DNA of 64,000 bases from Burkholderiales bacterium Ga0077547 (lineage in GTDB: Bacteria; Pseudomonadota; Gammaproteobacteria; Burkholderiales; Burkholderiaceae_C), in contig LNEY01000005.1 of assembly GCA_001464195.1 (NCBI GenBank), forward strand, positions 1-64,000, written 5' to 3'. Shown here in pieces: positions 17,925-26,669 of the stretch (position 1 is its first letter; the number at the start of each line of letters is the position of its first letter). The position numbers and the translations under genes are program-made. The notes beneath the pieces are model-generated. The model was not told the origin of the DNA. It did not search any database and worked only from the letters and a program-made list of their open reading frames with translations.

Positions 17925-18124
17925 GGGGTGGGGTCCTCAGGGCCGACGCGGCCAGGGGAGGGCGCACGTCTGGCGTGATGCGTTCAGGTTCATCCAACAG
18001 ACTCGCATGCTGGCCGCCACGGCGTGGCGAGATGGTTCAAAAAACAACGTGATTGCCCTGCTTCAAGGGTGATTGACACATTCCGCTGAATTGCCGCAGC
18101 GAACATCGTCGACCAACCGACGGC

Positions 18125-19120
18125 TTACTTTGCCGCCTCGCCCAGTCGTCGGCCGAGCGAGACGCCGTAGGGCGCTGGGCGTGCCAGCAGCACCGGATCG
18201 GCCGATGGCTTGATGCCCTTGGGCAGCACCAAGGGGTTGAACGTGAGCTTGTCGCAGGCGCCCCCCTCAGCCGCTTCGACCTTGTCGATGTAGAGCTTGC
18301 CCGCCGGCACCACGACACGGGCATCGGGCCAGGCCAGGGTCGGATCGGTCACCGCATCGCCTGCCTCGGCCAGCTGCACCTTGTAATCAAACACCACCGG
18401 GGCCTTGGCGACGCGCGCGCGCAGCTCATCGGCCAGGAACTCATTCGGCAGCGACTTGAGCTGCTCGTCGGTCAGCCCGAGTGGTCCGCCTTCCGGCACA
18501 AACTGCCAGCGCACGAACTGGCGCTGTCCCTTCGCGCTGATGAACTCGAACGCGTTGGCGCTCCAGTAGTTCGCCGCGGCGTAGCTGGCGGGCACCGGCG
18601 CCTTGGCAAGGTAGGCACCTTGTCGCAGCGTCTCTGGATTCAGCTCGGAGAACAGCTTCAAGTTGACCAGATCAGGCTTGCCGGTGGCCGGATCGGGCAA
18701 GCGTGCCGCCATGAACGGTGCGAACTGTGCGGGCTTGCTGATGAAATACACCGGCGCTGAAATGTTCGCCGTCAGCCACTGCTCGCCCTTGGGCAGGCTG
18801 AATTGCAAGGCCAGTCCGCGCACCGTCCTGCTCTTGTCGCTGATCTTCGGATGGCCCCCCCCGACCGAGAAGCGGGCGATCACCGGGATCTTGTCGCCAC
18901 TGAACACCGACGCGCTCGACAGCGCACGACCCACGGTGTTGCCGATGAAGTAACCACTGGCGCAGAGGCCTCTGGCATGGGCGCGTCGCAAGCCCTCGTG
19001 CTGGCCGAACAGGCCTTCGAGGGCGTTGACCTGCGCTTCGGCGACGGAGGTCTGCGCATGCGCTGGGATCAGCGCCACGGCAAGCGCCGCCAGCGTGGTG
19101 GCTGCTGGGAACAACTTCAT
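18125..19120 (-). CDS. Exported catalase-like haem peroxidase
   Basis: 331 residues. A signal peptide (MKLFPAATTLAALAVALIPAHA) is followed by a mini-catalase domain: LRRAHARGLCASGYF carries the distal haem His, RFSVGGGHPKISDKSRTVRG is the catalase core, and WSANAFEFISAKGQRQFVRW follows. At about 310 mature residues it matches periplasmic catalase-family peroxidases rather than full catalases of about 480. It probably removes peroxide in the periplasm. It is divergent from pstS across a 256-bp gap and looks monocistronic. Confidence 0.88.
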   Translation of the reverse strand: MKLFPAATTLAALAVALIPAHAQTSVAEAQVNALEGLFGQHEGLRRAHARGLCASGYFIGNTVGRALSSASVFSGDKIPVIARFSVGGGHPKISDKSRTVRGLALQFSLPKGEQWLTANISAPVYFISKPAQFAPFMAARLPDPATGKPDLVNLKLFSELNPETLRQGAYLAKAPVPASYAAANYWSANAFEFISAKGQRQFVRWQFVPEGGPLGLTDEQLKSLPNEFLADELRARVAKAPVVFDYKVQLAEAGDAVTDPTLAWPDARVVVPAGKLYIDKVEAAEGGACDKLTFNPLVLPKGIKPSADPVLLARPAPYGVSLGRRLGEAAK

Positions 19121-19376
19121 GGTTCGGCCCTTTCCGATGGTTCTCTGGATGCTGGGTCAGTGCGGCATGGCCACACTCCAAGCTTCGATGCCGGTGGATT
19201 CTGATACAGGTTGTCGGCATCCTCGCCGTGGTCAAGATGCCACGGCCATGCCCTGTTTTGTAAGAACTCGGTGCGCCACGCAGACCGACCAGACCACCAC
19301 TCACTGCAGCCTCATGGACGATTGGTTCCCCGCCCTGCCGAAAGCCCGTCGCGCATCACAGGTGGCGCTTGTGTCG

Positions 19377-20216
19377 ATGAGCCTGCCCAAACTCATGCCA
19401 CGCCGCCGCTGGTTGATCACTGCGGGCGCATGGCTGTTGTCAACGCTGCCTGCGCTGTCAGTGCGGGCCAGCGAGCGCCTGACGTTGACAGGCTCCAGCA
19501 CTGTGGCACCGCTGGTGCTGGAGATCGCCAAGCGCTTTGAAAAGCTCAACCCCGGCGTGCGCATCGACGTGCAGACGGGCGGCTCGTCGCGTGGCATCGC
19601 TGATGCCCGATCGGGCATCGCGCAGATCGGACTGGTCTCGCGGGCGCTCAAGCCCGATGAGGCCGATCTTGTCGCCCACAGCATCGCGCTGGACGGCATC
19701 GGCCTGATCGTGCACCGCAGCAATCCGGTCGTCACGCTCAGCGACGCGCAGGTGCGCGCGCTCTACACCGGCGCAACCACGCAGTGGCGCGAGGTCGGTG
19801 GCCCGGCGTTGAAGGTCAGTGTGGTGAACAAGGCCGAGGGACGCTCTACGCTCGAGTTGTTCCTGGCCCATTTCAAGCTGAAAAACAGCGACATCCGGGC
19901 GCAGGCAGTGATCGGCGACAACCAGCAAGGCATCAAGACCGTCTCTGCCAACCCCGGCGCGGTGGGCTACGTGTCGATCGGCGCGGCCGCATCCGAGGTG
20001 GCGCTGGGCACACCGATCCGACTGCTGCCGATGTCGGGCGTGGCCGCCACGGTGGACGAGGTGCGCCGTGGCCGCTTCCCGCTGTCGAGGCCGCTGAACC
20101 TGGTCACGCGCGGCGAGCTTGCGCCGCTGGCACAGCGTTTCATCGACTACGCCCGGTCGCCCGCGGTGCACGACCTCGTCGAAGCGCAGGCCTTCGTCAC
20201 GCTGGCGCCCACCTGA
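19377..20216 (+). CDS. pstS: Phosphate ABC transporter substrate-binding protein (PstS-like)
   Basis: 279 residues from the ATG at 19377; ATGs at 19314 and 19395 are alternatives. The chosen start gives an Arg-rich signal peptide, MPRRRWLITAGAWLLSTLP, ending near VRAS. The mature protein has LTGSSTVAPLVLEIAKRFE, VQTGGSSRGIADARSG and NKAEGRSTLELF, the anion-binding loops of PstS-type proteins. It heads a four-gene pst cluster. No Pho box was evident in the upstream gap by eye. Confidence 0.87.
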   Translation: MSLPKLMPRRRWLITAGAWLLSTLPALSVRASERLTLTGSSTVAPLVLEIAKRFEKLNPGVRIDVQTGGSSRGIADARSGIAQIGLVSRALKPDEADLVAHSIALDGIGLIVHRSNPVVTLSDAQVRALYTGATTQWREVGGPALKVSVVNKAEGRSTLELFLAHFKLKNSDIRAQAVIGDNQQGIKTVSANPGAVGYVSIGAAASEVALGTPIRLLPMSGVAATVDEVRRGRFPLSRPLNLVTRGELAPLAQRFIDYARSPAVHDLVEAQAFVTLAPT

Positions 20217-20228
20217 GGCGTCTGGACG

Positions 20229-21083
20229 GTGCACTCCGATCTGGATCGCTCGGTGCGGCGGCTGCTCGGCACGCTGGCGGCCGGTTCGGTGCTGCTGCTT
20301 GCGCTGGTGTTGGGTTTTTTGGTGGTCGAGGCCGCGCCCGTGCTGGACGGCGGCAATGCAACCCGTTTCTGGAGCGATGACGGCTGGTTTCCGCTTGAGC
20401 ACCGCTACGGCGTCATGCCGATGGTTTGGGCCACGCTGGCGGCGACGCTCGGAGCCATGGTGCTGGCGCTGCCCCTGGGCTTGGCGGTCGCTGTCTACGA
20501 GCGATTTCTGGCACCGCCCTCGGTGGCCATGACACTGCGCATCGGCGTGGGCTTGCTCGCAGGCATACCCTCGGTGGTGTACGGGCTGTGGGGCCTGACG
20601 GTACTGGTGCCGCTGATCGCCGCGTGGCAGCCCCCGGGCGTCAGTCTGCTGGCCGCCACCCTGGTGCTGGCGCTGATGATTCTGCCCACGGTGGCACTCA
20701 CCAGTTCGAGCGCGTTGGCCGCCGTGCCGCTGCCGTGGCTGCAAGGGGCGGCTGCGCTCGGCATGTCGCGCTGCGGTGCGGTCTGGCGTGTCGTTCTGCC
20801 CGCAGCGCGGGCGGGTATCGCTGCCGGGGCGGTGCTGGCGGCGGCGCGTGCCGCCGGTGAGACGATGGCGGTGCTGATGGTGGCCGGCAATGTGGTTCAG
20901 ACGCCGACGAACCTGTTTGACCCGGTGCGCGTGCTGACGGCCAACATCGCGCTCGAAATGGCGTACGCGATGGGTGACCACCGCGCCGCGCTGTTTGCCT
21001 CTGGTCTGGCGCTGGCGTTGCTGGTACTGGGCTTGACGGCCGCTGCTCAGCGCATTGAGCGCAGGGGGTCACATGCGACTTGA
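20229..21083 (+). CDS. pstC: Phosphate ABC transporter permease PstC
   Basis: 284 residues from a GTG. It has six hydrophobic segments and the permease EAA loop ALGMSRCGAVWRVVLPAARA, followed by ARAAGETMAVLMVAGN, the typical PstC continuation. It forms the inner-membrane channel with PstA. The gene starts 12 bp after pstS, and its 3' end overlaps pstA by 11 bp. Confidence 0.9.
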   Translation: MHSDLDRSVRRLLGTLAAGSVLLLALVLGFLVVEAAPVLDGGNATRFWSDDGWFPLEHRYGVMPMVWATLAATLGAMVLALPLGLAVAVYERFLAPPSVAMTLRIGVGLLAGIPSVVYGLWGLTVLVPLIAAWQPPGVSLLAATLVLALMILPTVALTSSSALAAVPLPWLQGAAALGMSRCGAVWRVVLPAARAGIAAGAVLAAARAAGETMAVLMVAGNVVQTPTNLFDPVRVLTANIALEMAYAMGDHRAALFASGLALALLVLGLTAAAQRIERRGSHAT

Positions 21084-21921
21084 ACGCGACCGGCACAGTG
21101 CTCGCGACACGCTGTTCGGTGTGGTCATGTTCAGTGTGGCGGCCTTGGTGATGCTGACGCTGGCCTGGGTGTTGTATGACATCGTCCGCCAGGGCGTGGA
21201 TATGTGGTCGGCGAGCTACCTGCTCGACGAACCCGCCAACGCGGGGCGCAGCGGCGGCATCGCGCCGATACTCGTGGCCACGCTGGCCATTTTGGCGGTG
21301 GCGCTCGCCGTTGCCCTGCCGCTGGGTGTGGCGACGGCCGTGTGGCTGGTCGAGTTTTCTGGCGTGCAGGCAGGTCGCGTGCGGCTGGCACTCGACGCGC
21401 TGGCTGGCGTGCCTTCGATCGTCTTCGGCCTCTTCGGCAGCGCGTTCTTCGGCGTTTTTCTCGGGCTGGGTTTTTCGATACTCTCGGGCGGACTCACACT
21501 CGCGTGCATGGCGCTGCCGCTGCTGATACGAACCACCGAAGCCGGGCTGGCTGCCTTGCCGAACGACTGGCGGCGTGGCGGTGCGGCACTCGGTATGTCG
21601 CGCACCAGCCTCGTCGTGCATGTGCTGCTGCCGGCGGCGGCACCCGCCATCGCCGCAGGCACCATGCTGGGTGTCGGACGCGCGACCGCCGAGACAGCAG
21701 CGCTGATATTCACCAGCGGCTACGTGGATCGCATGCCCGGCTCGTTGTTCGATTCCGGCCGCTCGCTGGCGGTGCATATCTACGACCTGTCGATGAATGT
21801 CGCGGGCGGTGACCGCGCTGCTTACGCGGCTGCTGGTGTGCTGGTGGTGCTGATCGTCAGCATCAACCTGCTCGCCACCGCGCTCGGCGAACGTTGGTCG
21901 CGGCAGTTGGCACGCGCATGA
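21073..21921 (+). CDS. pstA: Phosphate ABC transporter permease PstA
   Basis: 282 residues from the ATG at 21073, which has CAGGGGG just upstream and overlaps the pstC end. The frame opens at a TTG 18 bp earlier but that lacks a good ribosome site. It has hydrophobic segments, GVPSIVFGLFGSAFFGVF, and the EAA loop ALGMSRTSLVVHVLLPAAAP with GRATAETAALIFTSG, diagnostic of PstA. The stop overlaps the pstB ATG. Confidence 0.9.
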   Translation: MRLERDRHSARDTLFGVVMFSVAALVMLTLAWVLYDIVRQGVDMWSASYLLDEPANAGRSGGIAPILVATLAILAVALAVALPLGVATAVWLVEFSGVQAGRVRLALDALAGVPSIVFGLFGSAFFGVFLGLGFSILSGGLTLACMALPLLIRTTEAGLAALPNDWRRGGAALGMSRTSLVVHVLLPAAAPAIAAGTMLGVGRATAETAALIFTSGYVDRMPGSLFDSGRSLAVHIYDLSMNVAGGDRAAYAAAGVLVVLIVSINLLATALGERWSRQLARA

Positions 21922-22754
21922 TGCCGAACCCGACGGCGCTCGCGTACACCTTGGGCGAGATCGAGCCGGGGGCGCCGTGCTGCACCCCCGTGCCGCTGTT
22001 GCGCGTGCGTGAACTGGCGGTGGCTTACCACGGACAAACGGTACTCAGCGGTGTGTCGCTCGACATCTACAAGGGCTGCATCACCGCACTGATCGGACCG
22101 TCGGGCTGTGGCAAGACCTCGCTGTTGCTGGCATTGAATCGCTTGAGCGACTTGGTTCCCGGCACCCGCGTGCGCGGCAGCGTGCAACTGGGCGAGCACA
22201 ACGTCTACGCTGCGGGCTGCGACGTGCGTGCGCTGCGTCAACGGGTTGGGATGATCTTTCAGAAGCCCAATCCGTTTCCGCTGTCGATACGCCGCAACCT
22301 CGAACTGCCGCTGCGCGAGCAAGGCGTGCGTCGGCCCGACGAGCTGGCTCACCGCATCGAATGCGCACTCACCGACGTGGGGCTGTGGTCGGAGGTGCGC
22401 GACCGGCTCGACGCGCCAGCGCTCGGCCTGTCGGGGGGGCAGCAACAGCGCTTGTGCATTGCCCGTGCGCTGGTCTTGCGCCCCGAGGTGCTGCTGATGG
22501 ACGAGCCCTGCTCTGCGCTCGACCCGCTGTCTTCGGGTGTGGTCGAAGATCTGATTGTGCGGCTGCGCGGCAGCTACACCGTGGTCATCGTCACGCACAA
22601 CCTGGCCCAGGCGCGTCGCATTGCGAACTACGCCGCGTTTTTCTGGATGACCGAGCGCGTGGGCCAACTGATCGAATTCGGCCAGTCGCAGCGCCTGTTT
22701 GAATCCCCGCGCGACGAGTTGACAGCCGCTTACTTGGCCGGTGCGCGCGGATGA
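21918..22754 (+). CDS. pstB: Phosphate ABC transporter ATP-binding protein PstB
   Basis: 278 residues from the ATG at 21918 (ATGA overlap with pstA). Walker A is IGPSGCGKTSLLLALNRL; the PstB-specific MIFQKPNPFPLSIRRN follows; the signature is LSGGQQQRLCIARAL and Walker B LLMDEPCSALDP. VIVTHNLAQARRIANYAAFF is also typical of PstB. No phoU or phoBR follows: the next gene is convergent, so regulation by PhoU must be encoded elsewhere. Confidence 0.93.
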   Translation: MMPNPTALAYTLGEIEPGAPCCTPVPLLRVRELAVAYHGQTVLSGVSLDIYKGCITALIGPSGCGKTSLLLALNRLSDLVPGTRVRGSVQLGEHNVYAAGCDVRALRQRVGMIFQKPNPFPLSIRRNLELPLREQGVRRPDELAHRIECALTDVGLWSEVRDRLDAPALGLSGGQQQRLCIARALVLRPEVLLMDEPCSALDPLSSGVVEDLIVRLRGSYTVVIVTHNLAQARRIANYAAFFWMTERVGQLIEFGQSQRLFESPRDELTAAYLAGARG

Positions 22755-22775
22755 ATCTGATCGGCGCCGGCCAGG

Positions 22776-23624
22776 TCAGGGCGCCGCGGCCATGCGCAAT
22801 CGGCGTGCGGCCTCTTCATCTCGGGCGTCATCGATCTCGCGCATCACACTGCTGAGGTCAACCGCCCCCAGCTGTGGCTCGTAGCGGCCGGTGAGGGTGC
22901 TTTCCGGCGTCAACACGCCGCGTTCGTACAGCGCCCAGATCTCGGGGCCGTACTGGGTGCTCAGCAGCTCCGGCGCAAAGCGGCCGAAGAAGTTGCGCAG
23001 GTTGGCCACATCGCGCAGCAGCATGCGCGGCGCGTGGTTGTTGCCTGCGGCATCGATCGCCTGCGGCAGGTCGATGATCACCGGCCCGTCGGCCGCCAGC
23101 AGGATGTTGAATTCCGACAAGTCGCCGTGCACGACGCCGGCACACAGCATCCGCATCACCTCGACCAGCAGGCTGGCGTGGTGGGCCCGCGCCTCTTCGG
23201 GCGTGAACACCACATCGTTCAGCCGCGGCGCGGCGTCGCCCTCGGCATCGGTCACCAGCTCCATCAGCAGCACGCCGTCGTGGAAGTTGTGGGGCTTGGG
23301 CACCCGCACACCGGCGCCGGCCAGCCGGTACAGCGCATCGACCTCGGCGCTTTGCCAGGCGGCTTCCTGTGATTCGCGGCCGTAGCGGCTGCCCTTGGCC
23401 ATCGCGCGAGCCTGGCGCGAGTTCTTGACCTTGCGGTTCTCGGTGTAATCGACCGCCTGCCGGAAGCTGCGCTGCGTGGCTTCCTTGTAGACCTTGGCAC
23501 AGCGCGTGTCGTCACCGCAGCGCACGACGAACACCATCGCTTCCTTGCCGCTCATCAGCTGCCGCACGACGGTGTCGATCAGGCCTTCATCGATCAGGGG
23601 TTGCAATCTGGCGGGTGGCTTCAT
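22776..23624 (-). CDS. RIO1-like serine/threonine kinase (PA4780 family)
   Basis: 282 residues. It is a compact RIO kinase: GKEAMVFVVRCGDDTRCAKV is the nucleotide-binding loop with its Lys, VVHGDLSEFNILLA is the catalytic loop (Asp and Asn), and VIIDLPQAID is the metal-binding segment. The stretch ATQRSFRQAVDYTENRKVKN is characteristic of the bacterial PA4780 family. It is convergent with pstB and divergent from the subtilisin gene. The cellular substrate is not known. Confidence 0.9.
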   Translation of the reverse strand: MKPPARLQPLIDEGLIDTVVRQLMSGKEAMVFVVRCGDDTRCAKVYKEATQRSFRQAVDYTENRKVKNSRQARAMAKGSRYGRESQEAAWQSAEVDALYRLAGAGVRVPKPHNFHDGVLLMELVTDAEGDAAPRLNDVVFTPEEARAHHASLLVEVMRMLCAGVVHGDLSEFNILLAADGPVIIDLPQAIDAAGNNHAPRMLLRDVANLRNFFGRFAPELLSTQYGPEIWALYERGVLTPESTLTGRYEPQLGAVDLSSVMREIDDARDEEAARRLRMAAAP

Positions 23625-23688
23625 CGAAGCATTGTCGGTTGTGCATCAACCGACGGCAGCACCTCCGGTTCCGTCCTATGGCTGAGGT

Positions 23689-23860
23689 CGTCAGCGGCCG
23701 CTGACGGCGCACTGTGCCTGCCACTTTTCTTCGGAGAGAGGCGTACCTCTTGTTACCAGGTGGGCCTCAGGTCGGCAGCGCTTCCGACCGAAAGGAAGCG
23801 GTAATGGTGGGGAACGTCCATGGAAGACGCACCCGTCAGCGGAACGGCGACGTGACACAT
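23689..23860 (+). promoter_or_regulatory. Perfect 18-bp palindrome and hairpins in the subtilisin 5' region
   Basis: An 18-bp perfect palindrome, CGTCAGCGGCCGCTGACG, spans 23689-23706. It is followed by AGAGG-CGTA-CCTCT and by CGCTTCC-GACCGAAA-GGAAGCG (23779-23800), and CGTCAGCGG recurs near 23833. All lie in the 278-bp gap upstream of the subtilisin start. They could be an operator plus a structured leader RNA. No known riboswitch class was recognised. Confidence 0.4.
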
Positions 23861-23902
23861 GCGCCGTGAAAAATATCAAAGAGAGATTAGAGGACGAAGC
23901 CC

Positions 23903-25723
23903 GTGACCGACACCCCGCTTCATTTGGTTCCTGTTGGCGTTCGTGCGCCGTTCCAGATTGCCCACCCATTCCAGCTGACCGCGTTGGTTGTCGGAATGGC
24001 TCTGGCGTGCGCATCGATGGCCGTGGTTGCGGCACCGCCCAGCGCGGTCGCTCCAGCCGCGGGTGCTGAAGAATTTGCCAAAGGGCGATTGCTGGTGCTG
24101 CCCCGCGCAGGACTGAGCGCGGCTGATCTCGAAGGTGTGTTGCGCCCTCACGGCGGCAAGGCGCGGCGGGTTGGCCAAAGCGATTTGCACATCGTCGATC
24201 TGCCGCCCAACGCCTCGGAAAAGGCGGTGCAGGCTTTGTTGAAGCACCACCCCAAACTCAAGTTCGCAGAGCTTGACCGGCGCGTCTCGGCGGCGTTTGT
24301 GCCCAATGACCCGTACCTGGGCAGCCAGTGGTACAGCACCAAGATCAACGCGCCCACTGCCTGGGACACCACACGCGGCGGCGGCGTCACCATTGCCATT
24401 CTCGACACCGGTGTGTCGGCCACCCACCCCGATTTGGCAGCCAGCTTGGTGCCGGGCTGGAATGTCTACAACAACAACAGCGATACCAGCGACGTGCACG
24501 GCCACGGCACGGCGGTCGCAGGTTCGGCCGCCGCGGCCAGCAACAACAGCGTCGGTGTGGCTGGTGTGGCAGGCGCAGCCAAGATCATGCCGATCCGCAT
24601 TGCCGACGCGAACGCTTACGCCTACTGGAGTACCGTCGCTCAGGGCATCACCTGGGCCGCAGATCGCGGCGCGCGGGTGGCCAACATCAGCTATGTGGGG
24701 GTGGCGGGCAGTGCTGCCGTGCAGAGCGCGGCGCAGTACATGAAGAACAAGGGCGGTCTGGTGGTGGTGTGCGCAGGCAACAACGGCATCGACGAAGGCC
24801 TGCCGTTCAGCACCACGATGATCCCGGTGTCGGCCACCGACTCCAGTGACGTGAAAACCAGCTGGTCGAGCTTCGGCCAGTTTGTCGCCGTCTCTGCGCC
24901 CGGCATCAACATCTGGACCACGGCCCGCAATGGCGGCTACGAGCAGTGGTGGGGGACCTCGATCGCCAGCCCGGTGACGGCAGGTGTGGTCGCGCTGATG
25001 ATGTCGGCCAACTCGGCCTTGACCGCGTCTCAGGTCGAGAGCCTGCTGTACGCGAGCGCCGTCGATCTCGGCGTGCCAGGACGTGACCCGGTGTATGGGC
25101 ATGGCCGTATCGACGCCGCTGCGGCGGTCAACGCCGCCCGCGTGGCCACCCCAACCGACACCGTGGCGCCCAACGCTTCGATCACCTCACCCGGTGGGGG
25201 CAGCACGGTCAGTGGGGTGGTCAATGTCGATGCCTCGGCGACCGACAACGTGGGGATCACACGCGTCGAACTGCGCGCCAACAACGGCTTGGTGGCGACC
25301 GATACCTCTGCGCCGTTCCAGTTCGCCTGGAACAGCGCCAGCGTTGCCAATGGCAATGCCACGCTGATGGCGACCGCCTATGACGCTGCAGGCAACAGCC
25401 GTGCATCCAGTGCGGTGACAGTGAATGTGGCCAACAGCGTGGTTGCCGACGTGTCACCGCCCAGCGTGGCCATCATGAATCCGAAGGGCGGCACCGTCTC
25501 GGGCACGGTGCAGGTCAGCCTGAGCGCCACCGACAATTCAGGTGCGGCGGGCATCAGGCAGTCGCTGTACATCAACGGCGTGCTCAAGGCCAGCGGTGTG
25601 GGCGGCTCCTTGTCTTACGCGTGGAACACACGCAAGGAAAAGGCGGGCACGTACACCTTGCGGGCCGAGGCCAGGGATGCTGCGGGCAACAGCAGCATCG
25701 TGACGAAGCAGGTCACTCGATAG
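23903..25723 (+). CDS. Secreted subtilisin-like (S8) protease with C-terminal Ig-like repeats
   Basis: 606 residues from a GTG at 23903, with AGGA eight bases upstream. Signal sequence and propeptide (ILPRAGLS-like I9 domain, residues about 50-125) come first. The catalytic triad is visible as AILDTGVSATHPD (Asp), HGHGTAVAGSAAAAS (His) and WGTSIASPVTAGVV (Ser), with CAGNNG as the oxyanion Asn region. Two Ig-like repeats follow, each starting TVAPNASITSPGGGSTVSG- or SPPSVAIMNPKGGTVSG-like and containing ATDNxG and DAAGNS. It may mature surface proteins, but it also fits a general secreted protease. It is followed by a bidirectional terminator. Confidence 0.9.
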   Translation: MTDTPLHLVPVGVRAPFQIAHPFQLTALVVGMALACASMAVVAAPPSAVAPAAGAEEFAKGRLLVLPRAGLSAADLEGVLRPHGGKARRVGQSDLHIVDLPPNASEKAVQALLKHHPKLKFAELDRRVSAAFVPNDPYLGSQWYSTKINAPTAWDTTRGGGVTIAILDTGVSATHPDLAASLVPGWNVYNNNSDTSDVHGHGTAVAGSAAAASNNSVGVAGVAGAAKIMPIRIADANAYAYWSTVAQGITWAADRGARVANISYVGVAGSAAVQSAAQYMKNKGGLVVVCAGNNGIDEGLPFSTTMIPVSATDSSDVKTSWSSFGQFVAVSAPGINIWTTARNGGYEQWWGTSIASPVTAGVVALMMSANSALTASQVESLLYASAVDLGVPGRDPVYGHGRIDAAAAVNAARVATPTDTVAPNASITSPGGGSTVSGVVNVDASATDNVGITRVELRANNGLVATDTSAPFQFAWNSASVANGNATLMATAYDAAGNSRASSAVTVNVANSVVADVSPPSVAIMNPKGGTVSGTVQVSLSATDNSGAAGIRQSLYINGVLKASGVGGSLSYAWNTRKEKAGTYTLRAEARDAAGNSSIVTKQVTR

Positions 25724-25745
25724 CAGCCATCATTCGCTTCCCATG

Positions 25746-25772
25746 AAAAAGACCCGCCTCGGCGGGTCTTTT
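25746..25772 (+). terminator. Bidirectional rho-independent terminator
   Basis: AAAAAGACCCGC-CTCG-GCGGGTCTTTT: a 7-bp GC stem (11 bp with the A/T pairs) and a tetraloop, with a T-run on each strand. It lies between the convergent subtilisin gene and the PEP-CTERM gene and would serve both. Confidence 0.88.
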
Positions 25773-25790
25773 CCATGGCGGGGGGAGGGA

Positions 25791-26475
25791 TTAGCTACGC
25801 TGCCGACGACGAACGCCGTAAGCCGCGGCCAATGCCAAGCCGGCGAGGGCCAGCGATCCAGGTTCCGGCACTGAGCCGCCACCTCCACCGCCGCCGCCCC
25901 CACCACCGCCGTCGCAAACCTTCGGGTTTGCGGTGCACAGGCCCGCGCCAATCAGATCGATGTGCGAGAGATCGTTCAACAACACGCCAGTCGGTCCACT
26001 CAGTGACCACGATCCCGCATTGTCGCTGCGTGCCAGCTCAATGATGAAGGTGTCTGGGTTTGCTGCAGCGAGCCCAGGTTTACGTTCGCCGAAGTGGAAC
26101 CCGAGAAACAGGCGCTGGTACTTGTTCCAGGCGTCTTCTGCAACCGTCCAGTTGCCTGACGTGGCAGAGCTGTAGCCGGTCAGCCATGCTTCGTAGGGGT
26201 TGCCACCAGGGTTTTGGGCCTGGTCTTTATCGATCTCTACCGCACCGAACCCAGCACCGAAGATCGTGTTGTAGTCATTCGAATTGAAATTGCCTTCGGA
26301 TGTGTAACAAAAGCCGCCGACCAAGGCCGGATCAACCGTCGTCACGCGAAGTCCTACGCCCGCACCGTCGCCGCATGAGACAGGGGCCGCATGAGACAGG
26401 GGCCGCAAACGCGCTGGTCGAAACCAAGGTCGCAAGAACCATGGCCGCAGCTGAAAGCATTCTGGATGGGTTCAC
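25791..26475 (-). pseudogene. PEP-CTERM exosortase-target protein, frameshifted by 16-bp duplication
   Basis: The minus strand from the GTG at 26475 (GGAG six bases upstream) encodes a signal peptide, MLSAAAMVLATLVSTSAFA, then APVSCG, after which the frame is lost. The neighbouring frame carries the rest of the mature protein to a Gly-rich run and the sorting tail SVPEPGSLALAGLALAAAYG-VRRRQRS. Removing one copy of a 16-bp tandem repeat (26373-26404) joins the two exactly as AAPVSCGDGAGVGLRVTT, giving an intact 222-residue secreted PEP-CTERM protein. The tail is the classic VPEP, hydrophobic segment, Arg cluster. As written the gene is broken or phase-OFF. Confidence 0.85.
26373..26404. repeat. 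16-bp perfect tandem duplication
   Basis: GCATGAGACAGGGGCC occurs twice head to tail. The unit length is not a multiple of three, so it shifts the frame of the overlapping PEP-CTERM gene just after its signal peptide. Confidence 0.95.
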
Positions 26476-26669
26476 GAGGTGCTCCGAATTCGGAAAGCTA
26501 TTAATAAGTACTACTAAGCAATTGATGTTCCAACGTACTAACTCACTGAATTCATTGGGTTTTTCGAACGCAGATCCACGGATATGTAAATTTCTCCGAC
26601 ACTGAAGAGGGCATGGCAGGCAATACGCTATCGGGGCCATTTAGCGCCGAATCGCTGCTTGAAGGATGC

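Noticed and set aside
17985-18070. GCCACGGCGTGGC inverted repeat as terminator of the ABC/catalase region
   Set aside because: No T-run follows on either strand, and its stem is short; left as unassigned.
19458-20981. 507-codon minus-strand frame opposite pstS/pstC
   Set aside because: Antisense shadow with His/Arg/Gln bias; the pst genes are unambiguous.
23720-23860. Known riboswitch (glycine, c-di-GMP-I, TPP) in the subtilisin leader
   Set aside because: Short pieces such as GGAGAG and GAAA loops occur, but the ordered conserved cores of these classes do not.
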